Source of the DNA: Liolophura sinensis
Lineage: Eukaryota > Mollusca > Polyplacophora > Chitonida > Chitonidae
NCBI RefSeq assembly: GCF_032854445.1
Contig: NC_088295.1
Coordinates: 9,971,385-10,035,384, forward strand
DNA length: 64,000 nucleotides
Reading direction: 5' to 3'
Shown here: in pieces, positions 34,591 to 45,714 of the stretch
Layout of the letters: every line of letters starts with the position of its first letter
Numbering within the stretch: position 1 is the first letter of the stretch
Position numbers and translations under genes: made by a program
The notes under the pieces: generated by a model
Databases searched by the model: none
What the model was told of the DNA's origin: nothing
The model's input: only the letters and a program-made list of their open reading frames with translations

Positions 34591-36107
34591 ACAGAAGAAG
34601 TGAGACCGCCGCCATTTTGTCCTGCACTCATGGAGGTGTTGCCAAAATTCCACGCAGTCATGACGAGATGGATATTATTAGCGGTGTACTTCTGTACCAG
34701 AGTCTGATTCTGGTTCCTTAACGTCCTCTATCTCCACCATTTATGCAATTCTGAGTACACATAATTCATTTTTGAAGCAATAACGTCTATTAGAGTTCTG
34801 GACACATGTCTTAGATACTCAACAAATTTTGTTAACTATATGACAGACATGAAGAGGAATCCATTAGAGAAAGGTTTGTCAAATTGTGAAATGAAAAGCA
34901 GGCGACAAATTGTCCACCTGAAGTTAATGTTAATGAAAGAAGACATCTTTTTACTGTATAAATATGGCAATTTGCTGTCTATGATTTCAACAAAACTGTA
35001 AAATAATTCATGATACCATACGACCATTTGGATCGTATATACTTATATTATTTCAGATCGTTTGTAAGTCAGAAAAAGTAATTCAGTTAGTCAATAAATT
35101 AATCAATGTCCTAAATTCATGTCCATGGTTAATTGTGGATTACTCCCACAACATAGGGGGTTTAGTTTGCTGCTTATCTACATCATACCCACTTTCTGCT
35201 ATCAAAGGTGCTTTCTCCAGACAGCAAACTTTTGCAAATAGGTCTAAATCTCGCGCAGCCAATTAAGTCATGCATCCAGATTTTATTGTAAAAATAATTT
35301 TTACAAGGCCCAAACTAACAAGCATACAACAAACAGAACAAACAGATTCGAAATGAAATCAAATGAAGTCGCTGATTACTTTGTGTTTAGAAGCATATTA
35401 TCTAATATGAAGTATTAATGATGGTAAGTGAAAATATATATTAGATATTATATGGTAAACTTTGAAAAGGTATAAAGTTAAGTAAGACATTAAAAGAAGT
35501 TAAATGTGTGGTGTCAAACCTGCGAAGCCGTGAAAGTGACATGGTGAAAAAAATGTTTAGAAGAGGAAAAAAATCATTTTTGAAGATGGAAAAAAATGAC
35601 ATGGTGGAAAGCAAAATTTTTGGGAAGAGAAAATCTTTTTGCCATCAAACAGCCAATATAGGAGTCATAGACGAGCATCCCTCACTGATAACTACATATT
35701 TTGATAAGGTCTTACCATGAGGTAAATAACTTGTATTTTAAATCTAGAAAAAGGTTTACAATGGGCATGATCGCCCCTACAGGGTAATTCCAATCTGTTG
35801 GAGAACGTATATTCTCAGCTGCCACGCTACACTGCTTGTAAACGTCATGTACATGTATGACTTCGTTTGACGGACACGACTAAGTCTACATAGAAACAGT
35901 ATCGAGATGAAAGAATAAAAGAGTACATCGCTTTAGACCAACTTTTTTTTGGGCGGGCAATGTATCTCTACATTAACGAGCCAGCTTATTAATAAACAGA
36001 TTTCAAAGAGACATACATAGGCTAAATACTACTAAAATACAAAATACTCTTTGAGTTCTTTCAATCTCAACTACATACACCAACTCATTAAATTTATGTA
36101 CTGATCT
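34591..36107. other. Unannotated DNA
   Basis: No gene recognised. The plus frame at 35,508-35,720 is A-rich with an internal near-repeat (GACATGGTGAAAAAAATG and GACATGGTGGAAAGCAAAA), which I take as low-complexity DNA. Confidence 0.45.
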
Positions 36108-36173
36108 TCATTTTAATGGCGTTAAGTACGACGTTAAACCCCAAGCACTCACCCACTCACTCATTTTAATGGC
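36108..36173 (+). mobile_element. 40-bp family-2 SINE tail with 13-bp TSD
   Basis: GTTAAGTACGACGTTAAACC then CCAAGCACTCACCCACTCAC (36,121-36,160) is the extreme 3' end of family 2. Identical 13-bp direct repeats TCATTTTAATGGC flank it at 36,108-36,120 and 36,161-36,173. A target-site duplication around only 40 bp shows a true retroposition event that aborted almost at once, as in target-primed reverse transcription with strong 5' truncation. Confidence 0.92.
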
Positions 36174-36645
36174 ATTTCATTATCGTTCAAGTGGGTACCG
36201 GCTCATGCCGGCAAACCTGGCAATGAGTTGACCGACAGTTCAGCCAAACAGGCACTTTCATTTCCTGACATTTCTATTCATATTCCGTTGTCTTTGTCTG
36301 AATGTCTTAGTGCTATTACCCATAAACATATTGATATCTGGCAAAGAGACTTGGACAAGTCTGAAAAGGGTGGAACGTTCTATACACATAATTCAATCGT
36401 GTCCCTTAGTTATAACCTGTCTTTACCTTGCCGGCATGATGAGATTTTTGTTTTAAGATATCTGGTCATAATATTTAGATATTATTATCTGGTCATATAC
36501 AGACAACTTTATATTTATTTCGTTTTGCCCTGCATGATACAGGCCTCTGTGAAAAATGTATTGTGGACGATAGCATTGAACATTTACTTTTCCATTGACA
36601 CCATCAAACTTATGCTCGAAATTAGGTGCGCTTGATATTATGAGA
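36174..36645 (+). pseudogene. Non-LTR retrotransposon 3' end, decayed RNase H region
   Basis: From about 36,180 the plus frame reads FKWVPAHAGKPGNEL and continues as TDSSAKQAL. This is the conserved end of the ribonuclease H domain found in Jockey/I/CR1-like LINEs and related reverse-transcriptase ORFs (consensus W-P-H-G-GNE-AD-AK). The frame stays open to 36,635, but the conserved zinc-knuckle-like tail has moved to another frame near 36,540-36,610. There CEKCIVDDSIEHLL is followed by a stop where the family normally has a cysteine, then HHQTYAR. So there is at least one frameshift and one nonsense change. The reverse transcriptase and endonuclease parts are missing: a 5'-truncated, dead copy. 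The exact clade cannot be told from this fragment. Confidence 0.82.
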
Positions 36646-37600
36646 TAAAATAATATGAAATAAAGACATTCTTGTGGTCAGTTGCATAAGATATTATTAC
36701 TCAGACATACACATTATTCAATAGGTACACACAGTAATGTTTTACCTCTACTTACCCCTATATATAAGTTTTTTACTATGTAGGATAGTTATTTCATATG
36801 GGAAACATTTGAGCTGTGAATTTTAACTCTTTTTACCCGCTATCACTTTTACCCTTCAGCTCAATTATGCTCTGTGAAACTATGTATCTACATGTTTCCC
36901 GTATATGTGTTTAACACGTGCTAACATTATGCTAACATGTGTCCCTCTTCTCTTATCTGCCTAACCCGTCCAGACCTTTAAAATATACAACAGCTAAAGA
37001 AATTAAGAAAATTAATAGTAATAATAGTAATAACTAGGAAGCAAACTCAATACAACGTGAAGCTGTGGCGTACATTGCCCTTTTGGGGACGGAAAACGCC
37101 AGAACAAACTTTATTTAAGGAAGTGGCTGGTAGACACCTCAGCTGTCGTCACGATCAAATGCCAGAGAACACCATTAGGCGTGTACGTGTGTACAATGTA
37201 TAACCTGCTCTACCTTTGTCAAACGTACCGTGTAGACAAACAACGATGCGTATGCGCTATAAATTTTATATTTGGATAGATCAGATAATTTTAAAGCCTA
37301 ATGTATTGTTCTGTTTATGAAGTTTCACTGTGCCGCAGCTACTGCTGTGATTATCAAACAAGTACTAACTGTTTGTATTTAGTTTGGTAAGGCCAAGCAA
37401 TCTTGAGAGATAATTGCCAGTTGAATACACCATGCTCTGTCCAAATACCATGGAGACATACACATGCATGTTCTGCACAGAGATTTAGCGTCGATTTTCA
37501 CTTAACTACGACTAGTGGCGAGGAAAAATAAAGCCTAGATAAATAAATAAATAAATAAAAATTTATGAATGAATAAATTCTACAGCAAAAATGACCAGTT
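36646..37600. other. Unannotated DNA with (AAAT)n
   Basis: No gene. (AAAT)n at about 37,539-37,560 after GCCTAGAT may be a retroposon tail, but no body is recognised. Confidence 0.45.
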
Positions 37601-37604
37601 TATG

Positions 37605-37725
37605 AGGAATAAAAGAATGTGAATGAACCAGTGTTTGGAGTCCCATTCGTAACCACATCCAGGCGAGTGTGTAAATCTCCATGGCCCTTTGTCGTAAAGA
37701 ATTTGGTTGAGAGCGTCTATTACGA
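37605..37725 (+). repeat. Module F, copy 1
   Basis: GTGTGTAAATCTCCATGGCC, CTTTGTCGTAAAGAATTTGG and TTGAGAGCGTCT correspond to GTGCTAAAATCTGCATGGCA, CTTTACCGTAAGAGATTTGG and CTGAGAGCGCCA at 48,145-48,205. It lies directly before unit 1 and may be the end of a further, more eroded unit that also held the module B copy at 34.2 kb. Confidence 0.6.
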
Positions 37726-38164
37726 ACCCCGTCTTTAAACATTGTATTATATTTTTTATTTTTATATTAGTCAGTGTCTGACCTACATTTTGCCCTCTGT
37801 GTTGCCTGCACTGTAATTCAGTCGAGCGTTCTCTAGGCTTCGGTGACTTTAGTGTCATTGTACATAGGGTATACATTCTCGAAATATGTATCGGTGTTGT
37901 AAACATGTTTGCTATCAAACCATCCAGAATTTTCTTAATTTATAAATATGACTGACGGAGTTGTGAAGCTGGCAGTCATTTATTCAAATCCGTTTGAGGG
38001 CAGTCATATTGACTGCCATTCACTGTTTACACAGTATTTGTATTTTTTTTGTCCTGTAGATAACATTGTGTAAATAGATAAGATAAAAAATGTTATATTC
38101 ATTATAAAGGTTGCATGTGCGATCCAAGGATCGGCCGGAAATAAAGAATATCACATGAAGGGTA

Positions 38165-38470
38165 GCGTTAATACCAACCCTATCCATCTTAGTCCATTTC
38201 TCATATAATCGGATTCGTGGCAAAGAAAGAAATCGTTTTAATGATGTTATATTAGTGGCGGTTTTCACACAAGCCGATCTGACCTATTCCGGGACATAGT
38301 GATTGATGATTCTAGGACAAGACAATTGTAATCCCTCCTCAGCTCCTCCGAGCGGCTCACGACGTCCCCTTTCCTGTGTGTTACAGAACAAGTCATCAAC
38401 CCAGACCGAGTATTAACTTAAACCGTTTTCAAGCCATCAGAAATTTACCTAAATCTCCATTTCATTGAAT
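38165..38470 (+). repeat. Module A of unit 1
   Basis: AATACCAACCCTATCCATCT, GGCAAAGAAAGAAATCGTTT, ATTAGTGGCGGTTTTCACAC, CCGATCTGACCTATTCC, GATTGATGATTCTAGGACAA and CGAGCGGCTCACGACG are shared nearly verbatim with 43,935 and 50,795 and, inverted, with 28,640-28,885. It is the best-conserved module, which suggests either recent exchange or constraint. Confidence 0.93.
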
Positions 38471-38699
38471 TATCATTATTGTAATATTATATTATTATAC
38501 GTCCTAAGAGGGATAAGTACAACAGCGATGTGTCCTTCCTCACAATACTCCCCTAAGCACAACGCCTTACATTAAGCTCTGTTTGCTGTCGTGTGTTACA
38601 TATTATCTGTATGCGATTAGTAAAGGTACGTATTTTGTATGGCTAAAAGGGATCGATATCTATGAACCAAAGGGGCGCGCTCGAATCCAGACCCAAAGA

Positions 38700-39180
38700 T
38701 CACTCACAGACATATGTCAAACCTTCTTCACATTGTAAATCTCAGTTAATGTCAGACCTTCTTCGGGTTGTAAATTTCATCCAATGTCAGACTTCCTTCA
38801 GGTTGTAAATCTTAGCCTACGTCAGCCTTTCTTCACGTTGTAAATCTTAGCCGTCAGACCTTCTTCAAGTTGTAAATCTCCCTCTATGTCAGACCTTCTT
38901 AAGTTTGGAAATCTCAACCAATACCAGACCTTCTTTATGTTCCCAATATCAACCAACTCCAGACCTTCTTCACTCTCTCAAGATCAGTCATTGTCAGGCT
39001 TTCTTCAGGTTGTAAATCTCAGCCAATATCAGACCTTCTTCAGGCTCTCAATGTCAACCAACTCCAGACCTTCTTCACTGTCCCAAGATCAGTCATTGTC
39101 AGGCCTTCTTCAGGTTGTAAATCTCAGCCAATATCAGGCCTTCTTCAGGCTCTCAATGTCAACCAATATCCAAGACATCT
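38700..39180 (+). repeat. 35-bp minisatellite in unit 1 leader
   Basis: TGTCAGACCTTCTTCAGGTT then GTAAATCTCAGCCAA recurs about every 34-36 bp for some 13 units, with higher-order pairs near the end (copies with CTCTCAAGATCAGTCATTG). A 105-codon plus frame over it (38,886-39,203) contains repeated QVVNLSQYQTFF-like peptides and is a repeat artefact, since 35 is not a multiple of three but pairs of units nearly restore phase. Confidence 0.93.
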
Positions 39181-39640
39181 GTCTAAAGAACATTTTACAC
39201 TAGTGCAATTGTATTTGTTAGGTAGCACATTTAAAATTCGACTGGCGGTCAGTTCATTTGGTCTCTGTTATGTGATAGTACATTCTTGGTTTACTAGTAT
39301 AGAAATGGACAAAGGATGATTTAAATGCTAAATTTAATTGCTGATACAGTTTTCTAAGATGCACCGAACGCCGGGGACGTTTTGTTTTGAGTAGAAATCA
39401 ATTACTGAGGAATAATTCCAACTGAGAGAAATGACAGAAGACAAAAGACATGTAATGTGATGACAGTGATGCGGGTTATGGTATTTACTCCCCTGTCAGG
39501 ATAGTTCAAGACACCACAGTAAACAAGGAATCGCTGACAAGAAATTTGTGGTACTACGGCAAGCTTACCTTCTCGTCAGCAATACTGTCAGCAATAAAAG
39601 ATGTTGACCGATTGCTGTTAATTGCATTTTTATAAATATG
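39178..39640 (+). repeat. Module B of unit 1
   Basis: Follows the leader array directly: CATCTGTCTAAAGAACATTT, GGTCTCTGTTATGTGA, CTAAATTTAATTGCTGATAC, GAACGCCGGGGACGTTTTGT, GGAATAATTCCAACTGAGAG and TACTCCCCTGTCAGGATAG match the other three copies. It has lost about 30 bp around the AACGCCGG segment relative to them. Confidence 0.9.
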
Positions 39641-39779
39641 ATTATTTAATTATTGATCTGTTTGATAACCACTCACATGTTAGTGAGACAGAAAAAGAAA
39701 ATGTTGGACAGGCGAACGTGGATTGGCTGAAATGGACTTTAGAATATTTAAAAATACCGAATTTGTTCGCGTTTAATTT

Positions 39780-40335
39780 GTCCTGTATGTTTCTTTATTA
39801 GTACAGAAGTAATGTTAGTATTTTCATAAATACATCTATTTATTTGTTGCTTGCCGGGTCAATTAACCTTGATACATTTACATAATTCAGTTTAGCTCTA
39901 TCATTCTAACAATCAGAGTAAACCTAGCGAGCAATCATTGGATTAAATTCGATCAAATGGTCTGGAATGATTAAAACAGTCAGGTTTCCGGTATAGAACC
40001 GATAAGTAAGTGTTCCAGAGTAACTCTTCAATATGGTGATAAATTTGTTATGCACAAGACTTATTTTATGATTGCACGCACTCTAAATGAATTTGATTTT
40101 TAGAAGCTTTAATGTAAAAACGCAGTGTTCCCTGCACTCCTCGAACTCTTCACAAGTTCTTTTACATCACAGAAATGAAAAAAAAATTGGTGGACGAAAA
40201 ATTGCATTCATCCGTGAAAATTTTTTTGCACCTCTTGCCTTGAAAATAGATTGATTTCTTTTGGTGTTAAAAGGGATTTCTATGATCTAACTGATAAATG
40301 TTTCTTGAAGTGAATTGGGGTAATAAAAAAGCTGT
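39780..40335 (+). repeat. Module C of unit 1
   Basis: Weaker but collinear match to 45,715-46,185 and 52,790-53,500: TAGTACAGAAGTAATG, GATAAGTAAGTGTTCCAGAG, AAGACTTATTTTATGA, TTGCATTCATCC and GATTTCTTTTGGTGTTAAAA. The GTAAGTGTTCCAG phrase occurs once here but was amplified into the 22-bp array in unit 3. Confidence 0.65.
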
Positions 40336-40627
40336 TACTTTGGTTAGCTGTTATTGTATGCTTGCTAGAATACTTCATATTTGTTAAATAAGCCTGGAAC
40401 AAACTTCTGTTTAAGAAGTGGAGGAAGTTTATTTCCCAGCACAGGAAGTTTACTGCGGAAGGCTATTGCGTGTACGTACTTGCTCGCCTTGTATTTAAAA
40501 TGACAATGTGTAAATATCACATGAATGTTCTTTAACATATTAGGATAAAATATTAATCAGCCTCGGAAATCTAGGTTTCAAATCAATGACTTTTTAAAAT
40601 TTGTAATAGTCTTTAAGGGGTGGATTA

Positions 40628-40904
40628 AAGACCTTGGTGACCGCTTCAGTGGCCAACTGGTTAGAGCTTCAGCCTCGAAGTCGGGAGAACCGTTGTCAAT
40701 ATAATGTGACTGGGTGGGGTGTCATTTCTGGTGTCTTCGGCATGATACTTCAGTATGGGCTACACTTTGGTGGCATTAACTTGTCCTGCTACAAGAAAAC
40801 ACCATATATGTACACACACTTCATATGTGTGTAAAAATGACTGAAAAATTACTAAATACGACATTAAACCGTAAGCATTCATTCATTTGTTTACTTAAGA
40901 CCTT
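40628..40904 (+). mobile_element. Family-2 tRNA-derived SINE
   Basis: CGCTTCAGTGGCCAACTGGT then TAGAGCTTCAGCCTCGAAGT is a tRNA-like head. It is followed by AATGTGACTGGGTGGGGTGT, CATTTCTGGTGTCTTCGGCA, TGATACTTCAGTATGGGC and the tail TACGACATTAAACCGTAAGC plus CATTCATTCATTTG. AAGACCTT at 40,628-40,635 and 40,897-40,904 is a possible 8-bp target-site duplication. The B-box stretch appears deleted (head joins straight to TGTCAATATAATGTGAC), so the copy is internally shortened. It interrupts unit 1 between C and D and is absent at the same place in units 2 and 3, so it inserted after duplication. The plus frame at 40,634-40,834 is a by-product. Confidence 0.88.
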
Positions 40905-41099
40905 AGATGTCTGCAGATTGCGATCAGTGCTTCCTAAGTGCATCTGTCGTCTTTAACGAGGGACAGATACTAATGGAGATATGTCAATACGAGCAATTTT
41001 ATGTCATATACAGAATGGCCTTCTTGGAATATCTTGAAAAGAATGGGTATCTACAAAAGAAGATAAACTGTTGCTTTAGTCCAGAAACTTGTAATGTTT

Positions 41100-41345
41100 T
41101 CATCGGCTAAAATGTCTGAAGTAGATTACCGGAAGTGGCTTTTCTGTCATATAGTCAGCTAATCCCAACTATGTGTCACAACTGGCGCCTTGGCTTCCCT
41201 TCTTCATTTAAGACGATAAAGGCGCATGATGAATCAAAATACTGACCAAATTTCATGTATTACCTGTATTATGCTGGCAATATTTCTCCCTTGTTGTGAT
41301 CTTATTTTCAATCTCTGTAGCAATTTGTTAAGGTCGTGGAAACTA
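41100..41345 (+). repeat. Module D of unit 1
   Basis: ATCGGCTAAAATGTCTGAAG, TCATATAGTCAGCTAATCCC, GGCGCCTTGGCTTCCCTTCT, GGCGCATGATGAATCAAAAT and CTGACCAAATTTCATG match 46,930-47,100 and the 269-bp repeat at 55,031-55,838. Confidence 0.85.
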
Positions 41346-41734
41346 CTGCTAACTGAAAATGAGTGTTATATCAGTACATAGTTAAAAATGTATCTTGGGA
41401 TAACTCACCCTTAACATCCATCTTTGTCCACGGATGTGTTTACGAATGTCTGACTCGACATCTAGATTCATACCCTTTTCAGACGGCCTCAATTGGCACA
41501 GTTTTCTTCAAAGCCCCAATTAACATGATCAGTCTCTGACCAAGGACATCAAAGAAGCTCCTGAAGCCGTTACGGCTTTAAGTCAGGTGATTTGTCAGCA
41601 CCAAAAGGCTTTGTAGTTAAAGAAATAGACCAGGCAAGAATGAAGTGAGTATCAGATGATAATTGAAAAGTGTTTCTGAACGTACTTTATTTTAGATTTC
41701 CCCCTAGTGTATTGTATTCAGTGAAATCTTTGCC

Positions 41735-42012
41735 CTGTGGGCTGGGTTGTCAAGGTCATATTGATAATGTTTGTATTGTGAGCAGGGTTGTCAAGGCCAT
41801 ATTGGTAATGTTTGCACTGTGGGCTGGGTTGTCAAGGCCATATTGGTAATGTTTGCACTGTGGGCTGGGTTGTCAAGGCCATATTGGTAATGTTTGCACT
41901 GTGAGCTGGGTTGTCAAGGCCATATTGGTAATGTTTGCACTGTGGGCTGGGTTGTCAAGGTCATATTGATAATGCTTGTACTGTGAGCTGGGTTGTCAAG
42001 GCCATATTCATA
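41735..42012 (+). repeat. 41-bp minisatellite, 7 copies
   Basis: GCTGGGTTGTCAAGG begins at 41,741, 41,782, 41,823, 41,864, 41,905, 41,946 and 41,987, a strict 41-bp period without a single indel. Units differ at a few positions (GGCTGG/AGCAGG; CATATTGGTAATG/CATATTGATAATG). The strict spacing suggests youth. It exists only in unit 1. Confidence 0.97.
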
Positions 42013-42414
42013 AGGTTTTTTGGCAATGGAAATTTTTTTGTTCACCTTTATGTTCCGACCGCAGTAATATTCTATCATTGCAATGTGTGTCTGTGTATGA
42101 AAAAGGAAATGAAATTGGAAATCTGACAAATAACTTTTTAGGGCCAGTAAATCTTTGTTCATGAATGAATTTCAACACAAGATTTCCCAAATGGAAGGGA
42201 ATTTTTTTTCCAGTTGAATAAAGGAATGAAACACTGAAGGAATAATTCTAATGAGAAACGATGAGTATCTAAATCCAGAAATGTAATCACGCCACGTGTG
42301 TGGTATTAGCAATATCAGAGACATTCAGCCCTCTCCTAAGCCGTTCTATATCACATTAATATTTAATAATGTTGTGCCCACCAGACAGTGCTTTAACCAC
42401 ATGAAATTTCTTTT

Positions 42415-42960
42415 TCCGGTCGTTGGTATTTAGAGGTATTTCTATGAAGTAACGCTTTCATGTTGGAATCTAGTAGTGTTTACATGCTTGGAACACATAC
42501 TAAGAAGACTAATTACAGAAATAAGTGCGAGACGGAACTCGTAAGTAGGAGAACATTCAGGGAAATGAGCCATAAGGTGAAAGCTATGTATTGATATATA
42601 TCGTGTCATTGATGCATAGTGTGGTCATCAATCAATGATACACTGGTCCAGATATGAATAGTTGTAAAGTAAACGACTGACTGTAGCTATATGCGATAAG
42701 AGCTTTCTAGTACTGTAACAAAAGATTAACCTGGGACGTTTTAAGTGGACTGAAGCATAGTAGTCTCCGCATCGCGGAAATGTATGTTATACATGCGAGT
42801 GAAAGTAGGCAGCATTCATTCCTCCTTCGCAGCTGTGCAAAGATTTGTCTGTATCCAGGCAGCTGAAGCCACATCTTGGACCCCTTTATATTGTTTACGG
42901 GTGTTGAACTAAATCGTGTTGAATTAGATAGCCACGTTGAGTATATGAACAGTTGCAATC
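42415..42960 (+). repeat. Module E of unit 1
   Basis: Parallels 49,515-49,990: GGTATTTAGAGGTATTTCTA and TGAAGTAACG; ATATATCGTGTCATTGATGC against CGTTTATCGTGTCACGGCTG; CAGATATGAATAG against CAGATATGGTAAAAG; TATATGCGATAAGAGCTTTC against CATATGCAGTAAGAGCTCTC; CCTGGGACGTTTT against CTGGAAATGTTTT. Diverged but collinear for about 500 bp. The minus frame at 42,707-42,976 is not preserved in the partner. Confidence 0.75.
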
Positions 42961-43934
42961 TAAGCCCAACTGACATATCGCGCGCATATTTTCATATCGA
43001 CAACTTATAGTTTTATAATGGTACAAAATTTGGATTCTTATCCTAAGAACTTATTCCTAGAACCTCCTTTGCTTCTTTCCAACATCATTGAAAACTGTTG
43101 ACTGTTTCTGTTTGCATGAGCCCGTCATCATTTCATACTTTTTATACTTTCTGATGGTAGTTTGGTGGTTTGGATTGCACGTTGTCTTGGGCATCGGTTT
43201 TGCGATTTTTTTCCGGGAACGTTCATTTTCGTTGACGGCTAGTAACACTGAATGTCAGTTTTGGCGCCTAGAATACAACGAATGTTGCTGGTTGTATTTA
43301 AAGCAGTCTAACTTATTTAGATGAGAATCTTCTGGCAGAACGCGTCGATTATTATTTCAAAAACATAATTAAAGAGACAAAACTGCTTCTGGGTGATATC
43401 TTCCTGCAGACTTGAGATACTATTTAGAAGATTATAATTTTAAAACAGACATTGAATTGCTTCCTCCATATACACGTATAGCGGATTTATCATATTTGTG
43501 TGAAGAAACGGAAGATTTTTCTGAGGGAATTAATAGTCTTTTCGTTGATCAAATAACGTTTTTTTTTTGTGCAACTGGAATATGCAAGAAATAACACAAA
43601 CTGAAAAGTATACGGTGTGACGACAGACACTATATAAGAAAATCAGTTACTTGCTAAATCATGGCTATTTTATATTTTATTAGTTACTGCATTAAACGCT
43701 AGTCAGTCTTATATCTAAGCTGTTTATTTTTATCAGTGATGTGAACAAGGACGTGGTAACATGTTTGATGAAATTTCTCGTGCGGTGCTCATATCATGAA
43801 TTGGATTCTTTGTATGAATAGACATGTAACAGGAAAGTAAGCTTCTGATGTCTGCATGTATAGATGGGATGTAATTCAGCAATGTTAAAGCTTTTATGTT
43901 AGATCCATGAGGTAAATGCAAATAAAAAGCCTAG

Positions 43935-44290
43935 TGTTAATACCACCTCTATCCATCTCAATCTATTTCTGATATTATTGAATTCCTGGCAAAGAAAGAA
44001 ATCGTTTTAATGATGTTATATTAGTGGCGGTTTTCACACAAGCCGATCTGACCTATTCCGTGACATAGTGATTGATGATTCTAGGACAAGACAATTGTAA
44101 TCCCTCCTCGGCTCCTCCGAGAAGCCCACAACGACCCTTTTCCTGTGCATTACCCAGAACGAGTTATAACTTAAACAGTTTTCATGTCGTCAGAAGGTTA
44201 ACTTAATCTCCATTCCCCATTGAATCATAGAGAGACCAGTAAACAGTGATGGATACGGATAAATACATCCATATATGACATTTTATAGCG
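43935..44290 (+). repeat. Module A of unit 2
   Basis: Matches modules A of units 1 and 3, including GACAAGACAATTGTAATCCC, and extends through TAACTTAAACAGTTTTCATG, CAGAAGGTTAACTTAATCTC and CCAGTAAACAGTGATGGATA, shared with unit 3. Confidence 0.93.
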
Positions 44291-44654
44291 GTCTGTATTA
44301 TGCTTGGGTAACGAAGGTTTTGAATCAATACTCCTCGAAGACACATACAGAGCATACTCTCTCCCAGAAATCCGTGAAGCCACACGCTTTAGAAGAAACT
44401 AGATACCCCACGATGATCTTCGTGAGCTAAAACGTCGCTCTCTTCGCTGTGAAGGATGGTCCCCTGATACTTAATCAGGCCGTGTTCTCCTATGCAAATA
44501 TTGTTGTGCAGGTTACAGCTTTAAATCGAAATGGTTGTTCGGCAATTTTCGGAGGACGGTGGTTTTCTTCGGGTTAACATGATTGTATAAGTAAAATTGT
44601 CACTGAACAACATTCAAATTATAAAATACATAAGGTTGTAATGAGAACCTTATG

Positions 44655-45100
44655 TTAGATCTTCTATAGGCTCCCGGTATCTGCCAAACTCAGGCATTTT
44701 TATTGCTGCCAATCAAGGTCATCTGTCTGAAGAACACTTCACGTTCTCAATCTGACCTTCTACAGGCTCCAAATACCAGCGGATATCAAGGCCATCTGTC
44801 TGAAGAACACTTTACGTTCTCAGTCTGACCTTCCACAGGCTCTCAATACCAGCGGATATCAAGACCATCTGTCTAAAGAACACTTCACGTTCTCAGTCTG
44901 ACCTTCCACAGGCTACAAATACCAGAGAATATCAAGGTCATCTGTCTGAAGAACACTTCACTTTCTCAGTCTGACCTTCCACAGGCTCCAATACCAGGGG
45001 ATATCAAGGTCATCTGTCTGAAGAACACTTCACTTTCTCAGTCTGACCTTCCACAGGCTCCAATACCAGGGGATGTCAAGGCCATCTGTCTGAAGAACAC
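44655..45100 (+). repeat. 73-bp minisatellite in unit 2 leader
   Basis: ATCTGTCTGAAGAACACTTC starts units at 44,721, 44,794, 44,867, 44,940, 45,012 and 45,084 (72-73 bp). Each contains TCAGTCTGACCTTCCACAGG and CTCCAATACCAG. The last unit runs directly into module B, whose first bases are themselves the start of the repeat. The array therefore grew by duplicating the leader/B junction. The sequence is related to the unit 1 leader (GACCTTC...) but the period is different. Confidence 0.95.
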
Positions 45101-45640
45101 TTCACGCTGATACACATGTATTTGTCAGCTCCAAGAGGCGATACACTTAAATTTCGTAAAATCACTTTGTCTCTGTTATGTGAGATGTAAAGTTCTGGTT
45201 TATTAGTGTAGAAATGGACGAAAGAGGATTTAAACGTGCAGATCGGCGAAATGTCAGGCTAAATTTAATTGCTGAGACAGATTTCTAGGTACTGATGCAT
45301 GGAGCGCCGGGGGCGTTTTGTTATCTGGTGTTCTCTACAGCCATGGAAATCAATTACTGAGGAATAATTCCAGCTGAGAGAAATGACAGGAGACAAAAGA
45401 CAGGCCATGTGTTGACAGTGATGTGAGGGATGGTATTTACTCCACTGTCAAGAGAGGTCAGTCAGAAACATCACAGTAAATGCGGAATTGCAGACCAGAA
45501 ATGTTTGTTCCCACGGCAAACTTAACTACTCGTCCGTCGCAAAGGTGTGATCTAATATCTGAAAAAGTATTACAATATGAGTACACCGAAGTCGCAGAAA
45601 GATTGCTGTTAATTGCAATGTTTAAACTTCATAATTTATT
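45084..45640 (+). repeat. Module B of unit 2
   Basis: CTTCACGCTGATACACATGT, TCACTTTGTCTCTGTTATGT, GATCGGCGAAATGTCAGG, AATTTAATTGCTGAGACAG, GCGCCGGGGGCGTTTTGTTA, GGAAATCAATTACTGAGGAA and GACCAGAAATGTTTGTTCCC align with the other copies. Confidence 0.93.
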
Positions 45641-45714
45641 ACTTACCTATCTCAGAACCATCCCCTATTAGTAAGACGCTGGAATCGTGAAAATGAAGCT
45701 GTTGCTATAATGGC

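Larger units (their letters stand above)
37930..43860 (+). repeat. Segmental duplication unit 1
   Basis: First of three collinear units. Module order: A 38,165-38,470; leader array 38,700-39,180; B 39,178-39,640; C 39,780-40,335; family-2 SINE 40,636-40,896 (absent from the other units); D 41,100-41,345; 41-bp array 41,735-42,012 (absent from the others); E 42,415-42,960. Module G, present before D in units 2 and 3, is mostly missing here. Units diverge by roughly a quarter to a third of positions plus indels by eye. No reading frame is preserved between units, so the unit does not look protein-coding. Confidence 0.82.

Noticed and set aside
36228-36635. Treating the 135-codon frame as an intact gene.
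   Set aside because: Its first part is a LINE RNase H end without an ATG. The conserved Cys/His tail lies in another frame with a stop, so it is a dead fragment.
38886-39203. A 105-codon frame with repeated SQYQTFF-like segments.
   Set aside because: It lies entirely in the 35-bp leader array and is not preserved in units 2 and 3.
45480-45671. Plus frame after module B of unit 2 as a short gene.
   Set aside because: The matching parts of units 1 and 3 contain stops and indels in that frame.
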